A stretch of 5,867 nt of DNA, taken from JANMEX01 sp031423755 (GTDB taxonomy: Bacteria > Pseudomonadota > Alphaproteobacteria > Rhizobiales > Rhizobiaceae). Shown piece by piece: positions 1 to 5,867 of this stretch. Made by a program: the position numbers and the translations under genes. The stretch is taken from NCBI GenBank assembly GCA_031423755.1, contig JANPGC010000240.1:1-5867 (forward strand), read 5' to 3'. The notes beneath the pieces are model-generated. The model did no database searches, had not been told where the DNA came from, and saw only the letters and a program-made list of their open reading frames with translations. Numbering within the stretch: position 1 is the first letter of the stretch; each line of letters opens with the position of its first letter.

Positions 1-2897
1 ACAGCCGCCAAATTCTGCTCTCGCAGCAATCTTCCTGCCGTCTCGGCTGTCATTGGTTCGCCAAACAGAAAACTCTGGGCAAATTCGCAGCCCATTTGCC
101 GCAGTTGCAGCGCGTCACGGTCAGTTTCAATGCCTTCGACAACCACTTTTAGTCCAAGCTCGTGAGCCATGTTGACCATCGAGCGCAGAAGCACAAACTT
201 CTTCGGGCTGTTGTCATGCAGGAACGTCTTGTCGATTTTCAGCATGTCGAAGGGGAAACGGCTGAGATAGGACAGCGATGAGTGCCCGGTGCCGAAATCA
301 TCAAGCGACAGTCCGACGCCAAGTGCCTTCACCCGGTCAAGGATAAACACCGCCTGTTCCGGATTTTCCATCACCGCGGATTCGGTCAATTCCAGTTTGA
401 ACGTGCCCTTGGCGATGGTCGAGCTGGCAAGAATTGTTCGCAAGTCTCCGATCAGGTCACGCCGCAAAATCTGCCGCGACGACAGGTTTACCGACATGAA
501 CACGTCGGTGTTGCCGGTGGATTTCTGCCAAAGCGCAAGCTGTTGCGAGGCGGTATTCATCGCAAAATGGCCAAGCTGGCCGATGATGTTGCACCCTTCC
601 GCCAGCGGGATGAATTCAACCGGCGAGATCGGTCCGCGTCGCGGATGATCCCAGCGCATCAGCGCCTCAAATCCGGCAATCGTCATGTCGGAAAGCTGGA
701 CAATCGGTTGGTACACAATCGAAAGTTCGTTGCGCTCAGTCGCGCGGCGAAGGTCTGACTCCAGCTGCAGCCGGTCACTGCCAACGCTGCGGAACGCCGG
801 GCGGAACGGCTCGATCCGGTCGCCGCCGGTTCGCTTCGCCTGAAACACAGCAAGTTCCGCGTCCTTGACCAAATCTTCTGCGCTCGCCTGCGGCGTTGTC
901 CATGTCATCAGGCCAATCGAGGCGGTAAGAATAATCTCGCGCTTCGCAAAAGTGATGGGTGCACGGATCGCCGCCTTGACCGCTTCGGCAAATGCCGCAA
1001 TGCGCGCCGGTTCATTCTCGGAAAGCAAAATCAAGCCAAACTGGTCGCCGCCAATGCGGGCGAGCGTATCTTGCGGTTTGACCAGCCGGATGATGCGTCG
1101 CGCCAGCGTCAGTAGAATTGTATCACCCGCAGACATTCCAAGCCCGTCATTCACCTGCTTGAACCGGTCAATATCAATGACAAACACCGTCGGGCGGACT
1201 TTTTCCTCTATCCTGCCGACAGCAATGGATGTCTCGAGCCGGTCAAGGAACAGGCGCCGGTTCGGCAGCCCTGTCAGATTGTCGTTGACCGCATCCTGCA
1301 GCAGCCGTTCCTCGGATTTTTTCTGCTCGGTGACGTCAACCAGCGTGCCGACACAGCGGATCACTTCGCCGTCCGACCCGAGCACCGGCCGGGATTTGAG
1401 CGTGAACCAGTGATAATGTCCATCACGGGCGCGGAAGCGGAAATCCTGCGCAATCCTGCCGCGCCTGTGCTCGATCACCATGTCGAGCGTGGTCCGGAAA
1501 GGGTCACGGTCGTCCGGATGAAGATATTGCAGCCAAGTCCGCGCCGCGCCATGCAGCGTGTTTGGATCGAGTCCGATGAGTCCTGCTATGTCCGGCTTGG
1601 TCACGATCTTGTCGCGCGGCACATCCCAGTCCCAGACAATGTCTCCGGACCCGGCAATCGCCATCGCCTGCCGTTCCATGTCCGAAAACAAGCCCTGCTG
1701 CAACGCGCCGCCGGCGAACGCATGTTGCATCACCGTAAACCCGATCAAGAGAACGACCAGCACAAGCCCGCCGCCAAGCGCCGGTTGAATGATATCATTA
1801 TCAATGGAGCCGGTCACTGCCATGAATCCCGACAGCAGCCACAAAAGGATCAGCGCCCAGGTCGGTATGATCATGATGGCCCGGTCGTAACCTCGGATCG
1901 TCAGGTAAACGATAATCAAGAGGCCGGCGGCAGCTGTCATGGCAAATGAAATACGGGCAATCCCCGATGCGATCGGCGGATCAAAAACCGCAACGCCAAA
2001 AAGCGCGCACAGCCCGATCAGCCACATCAGCGCGCCATAGCTGAAATGCCCGTGCCAGCGGTTCAGGTTGAGATAGGTGTAGAGAAACACAACGAGCGTT
2101 GCCGCAAGCCCCACTTCCGTCGCCGCCCGCCACGTTTGTTCATTGCCCGGCGCAATCTCAATCAGTTTGCTCAAGAAGCCGAAGTCAACACAGATATAGG
2201 CCAGAACAGACCAGGCAAGCGCCGCAGTCGCCGGGAAAAGGGCGGTGCCTTTGACGACGAAAAGTATCGTCAGAAACAGCGCAAGAAGTCCGGAAATTCC
2301 CAGAACAATGCCGCGGTAAAGCGTGTAGGAATTGACGGTGTCCTTGTAGGCATCCGGCTCCCACAAATAAACCTGCGGCAGCTTGGCTGATGCGAGTTCC
2401 GCAACGAACGTCACAACCGTGCCGGGGTTCAGCGTGACCCGGAATATGTCCACGTCCGGATTCGCCTGACGATCCAGCGCGAAGCCTTCGCTGGGTGTGA
2501 TGGCAACGATGCGGTCCGATCCCAGATCGGGCCAGAAGAAACCGGAGCCCGGCAAGCGGAAATGCGGCGCGACAATCAGGCGGTCAATCTGCTGATCAGT
2601 TGCATTTGCCAGCGCAAAGACCGCCCAGTCGCCGCTAGCCTTGTCGGAGTTTCCCTCAACTTCAATGCGCCGAACAATGCCGTCGATGCCGGGCGCGGTC
2701 GAGACAGTGAACTTGTCACCCTGATTGGAAAATATCTGCACGGCCCGTGAAAGATCGAGCGCGGTGTCATCCTTGCTGATCTTGATCGGTTCGGCCGCAT
2801 GGGCGGGCAGGGCGAAAAGCAGAAACAGCATTGCGCAAAGCAAACGGAAATATCCGCCGCCATTGGCCTTGGTTGTTTCTTCTGCGCCCGTCTGCAT
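1..2897 (-). CDS. 7TMR-DISM / PAS / GGDEF / EAL membrane c-di-GMP signalling protein, probable phosphodiesterase (3' end outside window)
   Basis: Seen: 965 codons without a stop from ATG at 2897 to the left edge. Residues 1-34 form a signal peptide (hydrophobic core 19-31, AHA cleavage site at 32-34). Residues 36-192 look like a periplasmic 7TMR-DISMED2-type beta domain. Seven hydrophobic helices follow, near 196-215, 219-240, 257-276, 286-305, 313-334, 340-361 and 371-392. A PAS domain spans about 411-530 (DIVWDWD at 419, LHPDDR at 459, closing DVTEQK at 521). The GGDEF domain (533-695) keeps metal-ligand D575, N583 and D592, but its signature is GGDQF (616-620) and its inhibitory site KPQD (607-610). 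The EAL domain (711-955) keeps E744 (FEAL), N804 (VNLS), ELTE 836-839, D866-D867 (DDFGTG), K887, E921 and Q941. Family knowledge: such proteins turn over cyclic di-GMP at the inner membrane. Inference: hydrolysis of c-di-GMP to pGpG controlled by a periplasmic signal, with the GGDEF domain weak or regulatory. The start is supported by AAAAGG six bases upstream. The EAL fold is nearly complete at the edge, so few residues should be missing. The ligand is unknown. Confidence 0.93.
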   Translation of the reverse strand, partial: MQTGAEETTKANGGGYFRLLCAMLFLLFALPAHAAEPIKISKDDTALDLSRAVQIFSNQGDKFTVSTAPGIDGIVRRIEVEGNSDKASGDWAVFALANATDQQIDRLIVAPHFRLPGSGFFWPDLGSDRIVAITPSEGFALDRQANPDVDIFRVTLNPGTVVTFVAELASAKLPQVYLWEPDAYKDTVNSYTLYRGIVLGISGLLALFLTILFVVKGTALFPATAALAWSVLAYICVDFGFLSKLIEIAPGNEQTWRAATEVGLAATLVVFLYTYLNLNRWHGHFSYGALMWLIGLCALFGVAVFDPPIASGIARISFAMTAAAGLLIIVYLTIRGYDRAIMIIPTWALILLWLLSGFMAVTGSIDNDIIQPALGGGLVLVVLLIGFTVMQHAFAGGALQQGLFSDMERQAMAIAGSGDIVWDWDVPRDKIVTKPDIAGLIGLDPNTLHGAARTWLQYLHPDDRDPFRTTLDMVIEHRRGRIAQDFRFRARDGHYHWFTLKSRPVLGSDGEVIRCVGTLVDVTEQKKSEERLLQDAVNDNLTGLPNRRLFLDRLETSIAVGRIEEKVRPTVFVIDIDRFKQVNDGLGMSAGDTILLTLARRIIRLVKPQDTLARIGGDQFGLILLSENEPARIAAFAEAVKAAIRAPITFAKREIILTASIGLMTWTTPQASAEDLVKDAELAVFQAKRTGGDRIEPFRPAFRSVGSDRLQLESDLRRATERNELSIVYQPIVQLSDMTIAGFEALMRWDHPRRGPISPVEFIPLAEGCNIIGQLGHFAMNTASQQLALWQKSTGNTDVFMSVNLSSRQILRRDLIGDLRTILASSTIAKGTFKLELTESAVMENPEQAVFILDRVKALGVGLSLDDFGTGHSSLSYLSRFPFDMLKIDKTFLHDNSPKKFVLLRSMVNMAHELGLKVVVEGIETDRDALQLRQMGCEFAQSFLFGEPMTAETAGRLLREQNLAA

Positions 2898-2903
2898 CCA
2901 ATG

Positions 2904-2909
2904 CCTTTT
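2904..2909 (-). promoter_or_regulatory. Ribosome binding site of the GGDEF/EAL gene
   Basis: AAAAGG sits six bases before the ATG at 2897, within the 17-base gap after the acetyltransferase TGA. It decides the start: the next in-frame ATG, at residue 23, lies inside the hydrophobic core of the signal peptide and would remove the positively charged n-region. Confidence 0.55.
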
Positions 2910-2914
2910 CTTGT

Positions 2915-3493
2915 TCAATCGTTTGAGCCCGAAATGCGGGCAAAAAGCAAATGATCTTGCCACTCCCCGTTTATTTTCAGGTAGGATTTCAACAGTCCTT
3001 CGCGTCTGAATCCGGTTTTCTCGAGAACATGAATGGATCGCTCATTGCCCGGAATACAGGCGGCTTCAAGGCGATGCAGGCAGAGCCTGGTGAAAGCGTG
3101 GTCCACAAGCGTCTTCACTGCGTCCTGCATCAGGCCTTTGCCCGCGTGCGGCTCGCCCATCCAATAGCCGATGTGGCCGTTCATCGCGACGCCATACCGG
3201 ATATGACCAAGCGTGATCCCGCCCAACAGCATGTGGTTGTGCCTGTCGAAGATAAAGAAGACAAAAGCAGATCCGTCCTTCGCCTCATTTTGGGCCTTCG
3301 CCACCCGCGAACGGAACGCCGAGCGCGTGAGTTCATCGCTTGCCCAGACCGGTTCCCAAGGCTGAAGAAACGCCCGGCTCTCATCGCGCAGCGCCGCCCA
3401 TTGGCGGAAATCGCTGCGGTGCGGCGGACGGATGTAAACACGTTCACCCGTCGCCGTTGCGGGCAGGCGGGCGAATATGTTGCGAAAATCCAT
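2915..3493 (-). CDS. RimJ/RimL-type GNAT N-acetyltransferase
   Basis: A complete 192-residue protein of the GNAT fold, the usual length for RimJ/RimL-type enzymes, which move an acetyl group from acetyl-CoA to the N-terminal amine of ribosomal or other proteins in the cytoplasm. Seen: the N-terminal strand VYIRPPHRSDF (19-29), typical of RimJ; LQPWEPVW (43-50); the central strand with GGITLGHIRYG (91-101); the acetyl-CoA loop YWMGEPHAGKGLMQDAV (110-126), where HAGKG holds the pyrophosphate-binding GxG; and motif B, LEAACIPGNERSIHVLEKTGF (142-162), with the N-S-VLEK-GF pattern. The C-terminal NGEWQDHLLFA (175-185) is also typical of RimJ. The ATG lies 12 bases after the peptidase stop and has an AGGG ribosome site overlapping that stop. 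The real substrate cannot be read from sequence; many relatives are named RimJ without proof, so no gene symbol is given. Confidence 0.93.
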   Translation of the reverse strand: MDFRNIFARLPATATGERVYIRPPHRSDFRQWAALRDESRAFLQPWEPVWASDELTRSAFRSRVAKAQNEAKDGSAFVFFIFDRHNHMLLGGITLGHIRYGVAMNGHIGYWMGEPHAGKGLMQDAVKTLVDHAFTRLCLHRLEAACIPGNERSIHVLEKTGFRREGLLKSYLKINGEWQDHLLFARISGSND

Positions 3494-3503
3494 TGCGTGC
3501 CGA

Positions 3504-3507
3504 CCCT
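3504..3507 (-). promoter_or_regulatory. Ribosome binding site of the acetyltransferase gene, overlapping the peptidase stop
   Basis: The peptidase stop TAG continues as TAGGG, giving AGGG ten bases before the ATG at 3493. It is short but the best purine run in the 12-base gap. The layout matches the previous junction, which suggests terminating ribosomes reinitiate on the next gene. Confidence 0.5.
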
Positions 3508-4801
3508 AGCCGGCCGCAGCCTGCTTCAACGGCACACCGGAGGAAAGCTGCGCGCAGATGTCGTCGTAGCTGGCCATTTTCGAAATCGGACCGATCGCCG
3601 CAACGGTGGGCACCGTGTCAATGAACAACCGTCCTGCAAGGTCCATCAGCCGTTCAATCGTGATTTTCGACAACCGTTCCATCAATTCCTCATTGGGAAT
3701 CGGACGGCCGAACAGCATGATCTGCCGTGCAATCTGCCCGGCACGCGAGGCCGCGCTTTCTCCCGACATCAACAGGCTGGCGCGATACTGGGCACGGGCA
3801 CGATCAACTTCCTCTTGCCGGATATCGAGCGAAGCCCGCTTCAATTCATCAAGGATGACCGGCACAAGTTTGGGCAGGTCATCTTCGCCAGTCGCAGCAT
3901 GGACGCCGAACAGACCGGTGTCAGAAAATCCCCAATGGAACGAATAGACCGAATAGCAAAGCCCGCGCTTTTCGCGCACTTCCTGAAACAGCCGCGAAGA
4001 CATGCCACCGCCAAGAATCATCGACAAAAGCTGCGAAGCATAGAAATCACGCACATGGTAAGCGCGGCCCTCGAAGCCGATCAGCACCTGCGCATCCATC
4101 AAGTCCCGCTCTTCGCGGAAGTCACCGCCAATATAGCGGGATGGTTCCGGAACAAGGGCCTCGGACGTAGGCTGGAATGTGCCGAGCCGTTTTTCGATTT
4201 CGGCTACAAAGCGCTCATGGTCGATGGCACCGGCAGCGGAGACCAACATGCGCTCACCAGCATACTGCCGGTTTATAAAGCTCTGCAATTGCCCTGAAGT
4301 AATCCGCTCGACAGAATCGGGCGTTCCAAGGATTGCGCGTCCGATGGTCTGTTTTTGAAACGCGGTCTCGGTGAAGTGGTCAAAAACCACATCGTCTGGA
4401 GTGTCGTGGGCAGCGCCTATTTCCTGCAAAACCACATGCTGTTCGCGCTTGAGCTCTTTCTCATCGAAATTGGAATCTGTGAGAATGTCGGACAGAATAT
4501 CGATGGCAAGCGGCATGTCGTCCTTGAGCACGCGCGCATAATAAGACGTGGTTTCCACGCTGGTCGCCGCGTTGATTTCGCCGCCAACATCTTCAATGTC
4601 AGAGGCGATCTGCGCAGCCGTACGCTTGCCGGTGCCCTTGAAGGCCATGTGTTCAAGAAGATGGGCAATGCCATGCTCTGCGTCTGTCTCGCTGCGCGAA
4701 CCGGACTTTACCCATATACCGAGTGCGACGCTCTCAATGAGTGGAATATTCTCGGTCGCGACGATGATGCCATTGTCAAGCTGGCTTACATTCACTCCCA
4801 T
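3506..4801 (-). CDS. M16 family zinc metallopeptidase (mitochondrial processing peptidase-like)
   Basis: A 431-residue protein from ATG at 4801, the normal size for single-chain bacterial M16B peptidases related to the beta subunit of mitochondrial processing peptidase. Seen: the inverted zinc motif HLLEH (47-51; zinc ligands H47 and H51, catalytic E50), followed 75 residues later by the third ligand E127 in LQEIG. The N-terminal lobe also has SVALGIWVKSGSR (24-36) and GGEINAATSVETTSYYA (73-89). The non-catalytic C-terminal lobe carries the glycine-rich GGGMSSRLF (264-272) and the R276/Y283 pair in VREKRGLCYS. There is no signal peptide, so a cytoplasmic enzyme is inferred; its substrates are unknown. 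All catalytic residues are intact. An in-frame GTG at 4813 would add four residues (MSRH), but the AGGGAG ribosome site ends on that GTG. The ATG at 4801, 11 bases beyond the site, is therefore preferred. It lies 15 bases after the thrC stop, in a probable operon. Confidence 0.95.
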   Translation of the reverse strand: MGVNVSQLDNGIIVATENIPLIESVALGIWVKSGSRSETDAEHGIAHLLEHMAFKGTGKRTAAQIASDIEDVGGEINAATSVETTSYYARVLKDDMPLAIDILSDILTDSNFDEKELKREQHVVLQEIGAAHDTPDDVVFDHFTETAFQKQTIGRAILGTPDSVERITSGQLQSFINRQYAGERMLVSAAGAIDHERFVAEIEKRLGTFQPTSEALVPEPSRYIGGDFREERDLMDAQVLIGFEGRAYHVRDFYASQLLSMILGGGMSSRLFQEVREKRGLCYSVYSFHWGFSDTGLFGVHAATGEDDLPKLVPVILDELKRASLDIRQEEVDRARAQYRASLLMSGESAASRAGQIARQIMLFGRPIPNEELMERLSKITIERLMDLAGRLFIDTVPTVAAIGPISKMASYDDICAQLSSGVPLKQAAAG

Positions 4802-4812
4802 GTGCCGGGACA

Positions 4813-4818
4813 CTCCCT
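4813..4818 (-). promoter_or_regulatory. Ribosome binding site of the M16 peptidase gene, overlapping the thrC stop
   Basis: Reading on the minus strand, the thrC stop runs straight into AGGGAG (TAGGGAG). The distance to ATG 4801 is 11 bases, but to the alternative GTG at 4813 it is zero. This argues for the ATG as the real start, although 11 bases is at the long end of normal spacing. The overlap with the stop codon fits coupled translation of the two genes. Confidence 0.55.
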
Positions 4819-5867
4819 ATTTCGCCACGCGGGCGTTTTCCTCAATATGCCTTTGCACCAATTCTAGCTGCGAGGGAAGAACTGTAAACCGCTCTTTGCG
4901 CTGCATCAGGTCTGCAAGAAAGGGGGGAAGTGCCGGTTGGACGCCGCAAGCGGCCATCACCGCGTCCGGAAACTTGGCTGGATGGGCAGTGGAAAGCACG
5001 ACCATCGGCGTTGCCGCAGGAGATTGATCCCTCGCGACCTTGATGGCGACGGCCGTGTGAGGATCAGCCAGATAGTCATCGTTGAGCAGCACGTTCTTGA
5101 TGGTCCTTGCCGTCTCCGCCAAGGATGAGCGGCCTGCAGAAAATTGATCACGAATGGCCGACAAAGGATTGTTTTCAATCGTGAAACTACCCGACTGTGA
5201 CAAGCCAGCCATCATCGTGCGGACCGCAGTAGCGTCGCGTCCGTGCGCCTCAAACAGCAGCCGTTCAAAGTTGGACGAAATCTGGATGTCCATCGATGGC
5301 GAAGTTGTCTGTACCACGCCGCGCATTTCGTACGCGCCCGTTTCCAGCGTACGCGCAAGAATGTCATTGTCGTTGGTCGCAATAACAAGCCGCTCAATCG
5401 GCAGGCCCATTTTCATCGCGCAATAGCCGGCAAATATATCGCCGAAATTTCCTGTTGGCACGGTAAACGAGACTGACCTGTGCGGCGCGCCCAGCGAAAT
5501 GGCACTGGTGAAGTAGTAAACGATCTGCGCCATGATCCTGCCCCAGTTGATCGAATTGACGCCCGAAAGCTTCATCCGGTCACGGAACTTGTGGTCATTG
5601 AACATGGCTTTGACCAGCGCCTGACAATCATCGAAATTGCCCTCAACGGCAAGCGCATAAACATTCGACGCCGTCGATGTCGTCATTTGGCGCTGCTGCA
5701 CGGCCGAGACTTTGCCATGCGGGAAAAGGATGAACATGTCCGTGCGCTGCCGCCCCGCGAAAGCATCAATTGCCGCACCGCCAGTGTCGCCAGATGTTGC
5801 GCCGACGATGGTCGCCCGTTCGTCACGCTCCAACAGCACATGGTCAATCAGCCTTGCCAGCAGCTGC
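4817..5867 (-). CDS. thrC: Threonine synthase, C-terminal 349 residues (5' end outside window)
   Basis: Threonine synthase is a cytoplasmic PLP enzyme that converts O-phospho-L-homoserine and water to threonine and phosphate, the last step of threonine biosynthesis. The reading frame is open from the right edge and ends in TAG at 4817. The first visible residues are QLLARLIDH; in the family the PLP lysine (FKD motif) lies only a few residues upstream, so the catalytic lysine and roughly the first 115 residues are missing from the window. Seen, counting from the first visible residue: ATIVGATSGDTGGAA (18-32), the PLP-contacting SGDTG loop; FPHGKVSAVQQRQM (48-61); VEGNFDDCQALVK (74-86); SINWGRIMAQIVYYF (105-119); the phosphate-binding loop PTGNFGD (137-143); ATNDNDILART (163-173); and SPSMDIQISSNFERLLFE (189-206). 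All are hallmarks of the long proteobacterial ThrC form. A GTG at 5839 would also open this frame but lies inside the conserved domain, so it is not the start. The gene leads the cluster seen here. Confidence 0.97.
   Translation of the reverse strand, partial: QLLARLIDHVLLERDERATIVGATSGDTGGAAIDAFAGRQRTDMFILFPHGKVSAVQQRQMTTSTASNVYALAVEGNFDDCQALVKAMFNDHKFRDRMKLSGVNSINWGRIMAQIVYYFTSAISLGAPHRSVSFTVPTGNFGDIFAGYCAMKMGLPIERLVIATNDNDILARTLETGAYEMRGVVQTTSPSMDIQISSNFERLLFEAHGRDATAVRTMMAGLSQSGSFTIENNPLSAIRDQFSAGRSSLAETARTIKNVLLNDDYLADPHTAVAIKVARDQSPAATPMVVLSTAHPAKFPDAVMAACGVQPALPPFLADLMQRKERFTVLPSQLELVQRHIEENARVAK

Larger units (their letters stand above)
1..5867 (-). other. Probable operon thrC - M16 peptidase - GNAT acetyltransferase - GGDEF/EAL
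   Basis: The four genes share a strand and are separated by only 15, 12 and 17 bases, with no room for a promoter or a hairpin terminator between them. Co-transcription is inferred from this spacing. The leading promoter and the final terminator lie outside the window. Promoters inside the coding regions, for example one serving the GGDEF/EAL gene alone, cannot be excluded by reading. Confidence 0.7.

Noticed and set aside
282..2390. Several plus-strand open frames of 76-182 codons opposite the GGDEF/EAL gene
   Set aside because: They overlap each other and a continuous, domain-rich minus-strand frame, have low-complexity Arg/Ser-rich translations, and show no recognisable family or convincing ribosome site.
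2576..2863. Minus-strand 95-codon frame inside the start of the GGDEF/EAL gene
   Set aside because: It is a shifted frame of the signal peptide and periplasmic domain region. The main frame gives the signal peptide, a 7TMR-like receptor and the downstream domains without interruption, so there is no frameshift to explain.
2898..2914. Possible promoter or terminator between the acetyltransferase and the GGDEF/EAL gene
   Set aside because: The gap is only 17 bases and holds a ribosome site; there is no hairpin followed by a T run on the minus strand and no room for a -35/-10 pair.
3181..3447. Minus-strand 88-codon frame inside the acetyltransferase gene
   Set aside because: It is an alternative frame over the GNAT coding region with an Arg-rich translation; the GNAT frame carries all family motifs.
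2951..4297. A 448-codon open frame on the plus strand, longer than the peptidase gene it opposes
   Set aside because: It runs antisense across most of the peptidase gene, the 12-base gap and nearly all of the acetyltransferase. Its translation is rich in R, H, Q and P with no domain or motif I recognise, while both opposed minus-strand genes have complete catalytic motifs. It is best explained by codon bias at high GC leaving the opposite strand free of stops.
4355..5476. Plus-strand frames of 63-170 codons opposite thrC and the start of the peptidase gene
   Set aside because: They are antisense to highly conserved coding sequence, have no recognisable product, and their boundaries fit stop-codon depletion on the opposite strand.

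Overview
All four genes lie on the minus strand and fill the window; only 44 bases in total (three gaps of 15, 12 and 17 bases) are non-coding. In transcription order, right to left, they are: the C-terminal three quarters of threonine synthase (thrC, entering from the right edge), an M16 family zinc peptidase of the mitochondrial-processing-peptidase type, a RimJ/RimL-type GNAT N-acetyltransferase, and a very large membrane-bound c-di-GMP signalling protein (7TMR-DISM receptor, PAS, GGDEF, EAL) that runs off the left edge.

The gene content, the moderately high GC (not computed) and the protein style point to an alphaproteobacterium, most likely Hyphomicrobiales (Rhizobiales). The order thrC - M16 peptidase - RimJ-like acetyltransferase is, from memory, a common chromosomal arrangement in that order. 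I cannot resolve the family or genus. Nothing suggests mobile DNA: there is no transposase, integrase, tRNA, inverted repeat, CRISPR array or compositional break that I can see.

The tight spacing and shared strand suggest one transcription unit. At two of the three junctions the upstream stop codon (TAG) is fused to the Shine-Dalgarno sequence of the next gene (TAGGG), which fits translational coupling. The promoter lies beyond the right edge and the terminator beyond the left edge; none is visible here.

The three upstream genes look like housekeeping functions: threonine biosynthesis, proteolysis and N-terminal acetylation. The most interesting gene is the last one. I translated it directly from the reverse strand as 965 codons without a stop. 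It has a cleavable signal peptide, a periplasmic domain, seven transmembrane segments, a PAS domain, a GGDEF domain whose signature is altered to GGDQF with a KxxD instead of an RxxD inhibitory site, and an EAL domain with every catalytic residue in place. It is best read as a c-di-GMP phosphodiesterase that senses an external ligand and probably uses its GGDEF domain for regulation rather than synthesis. I see no wholly new system in this window.
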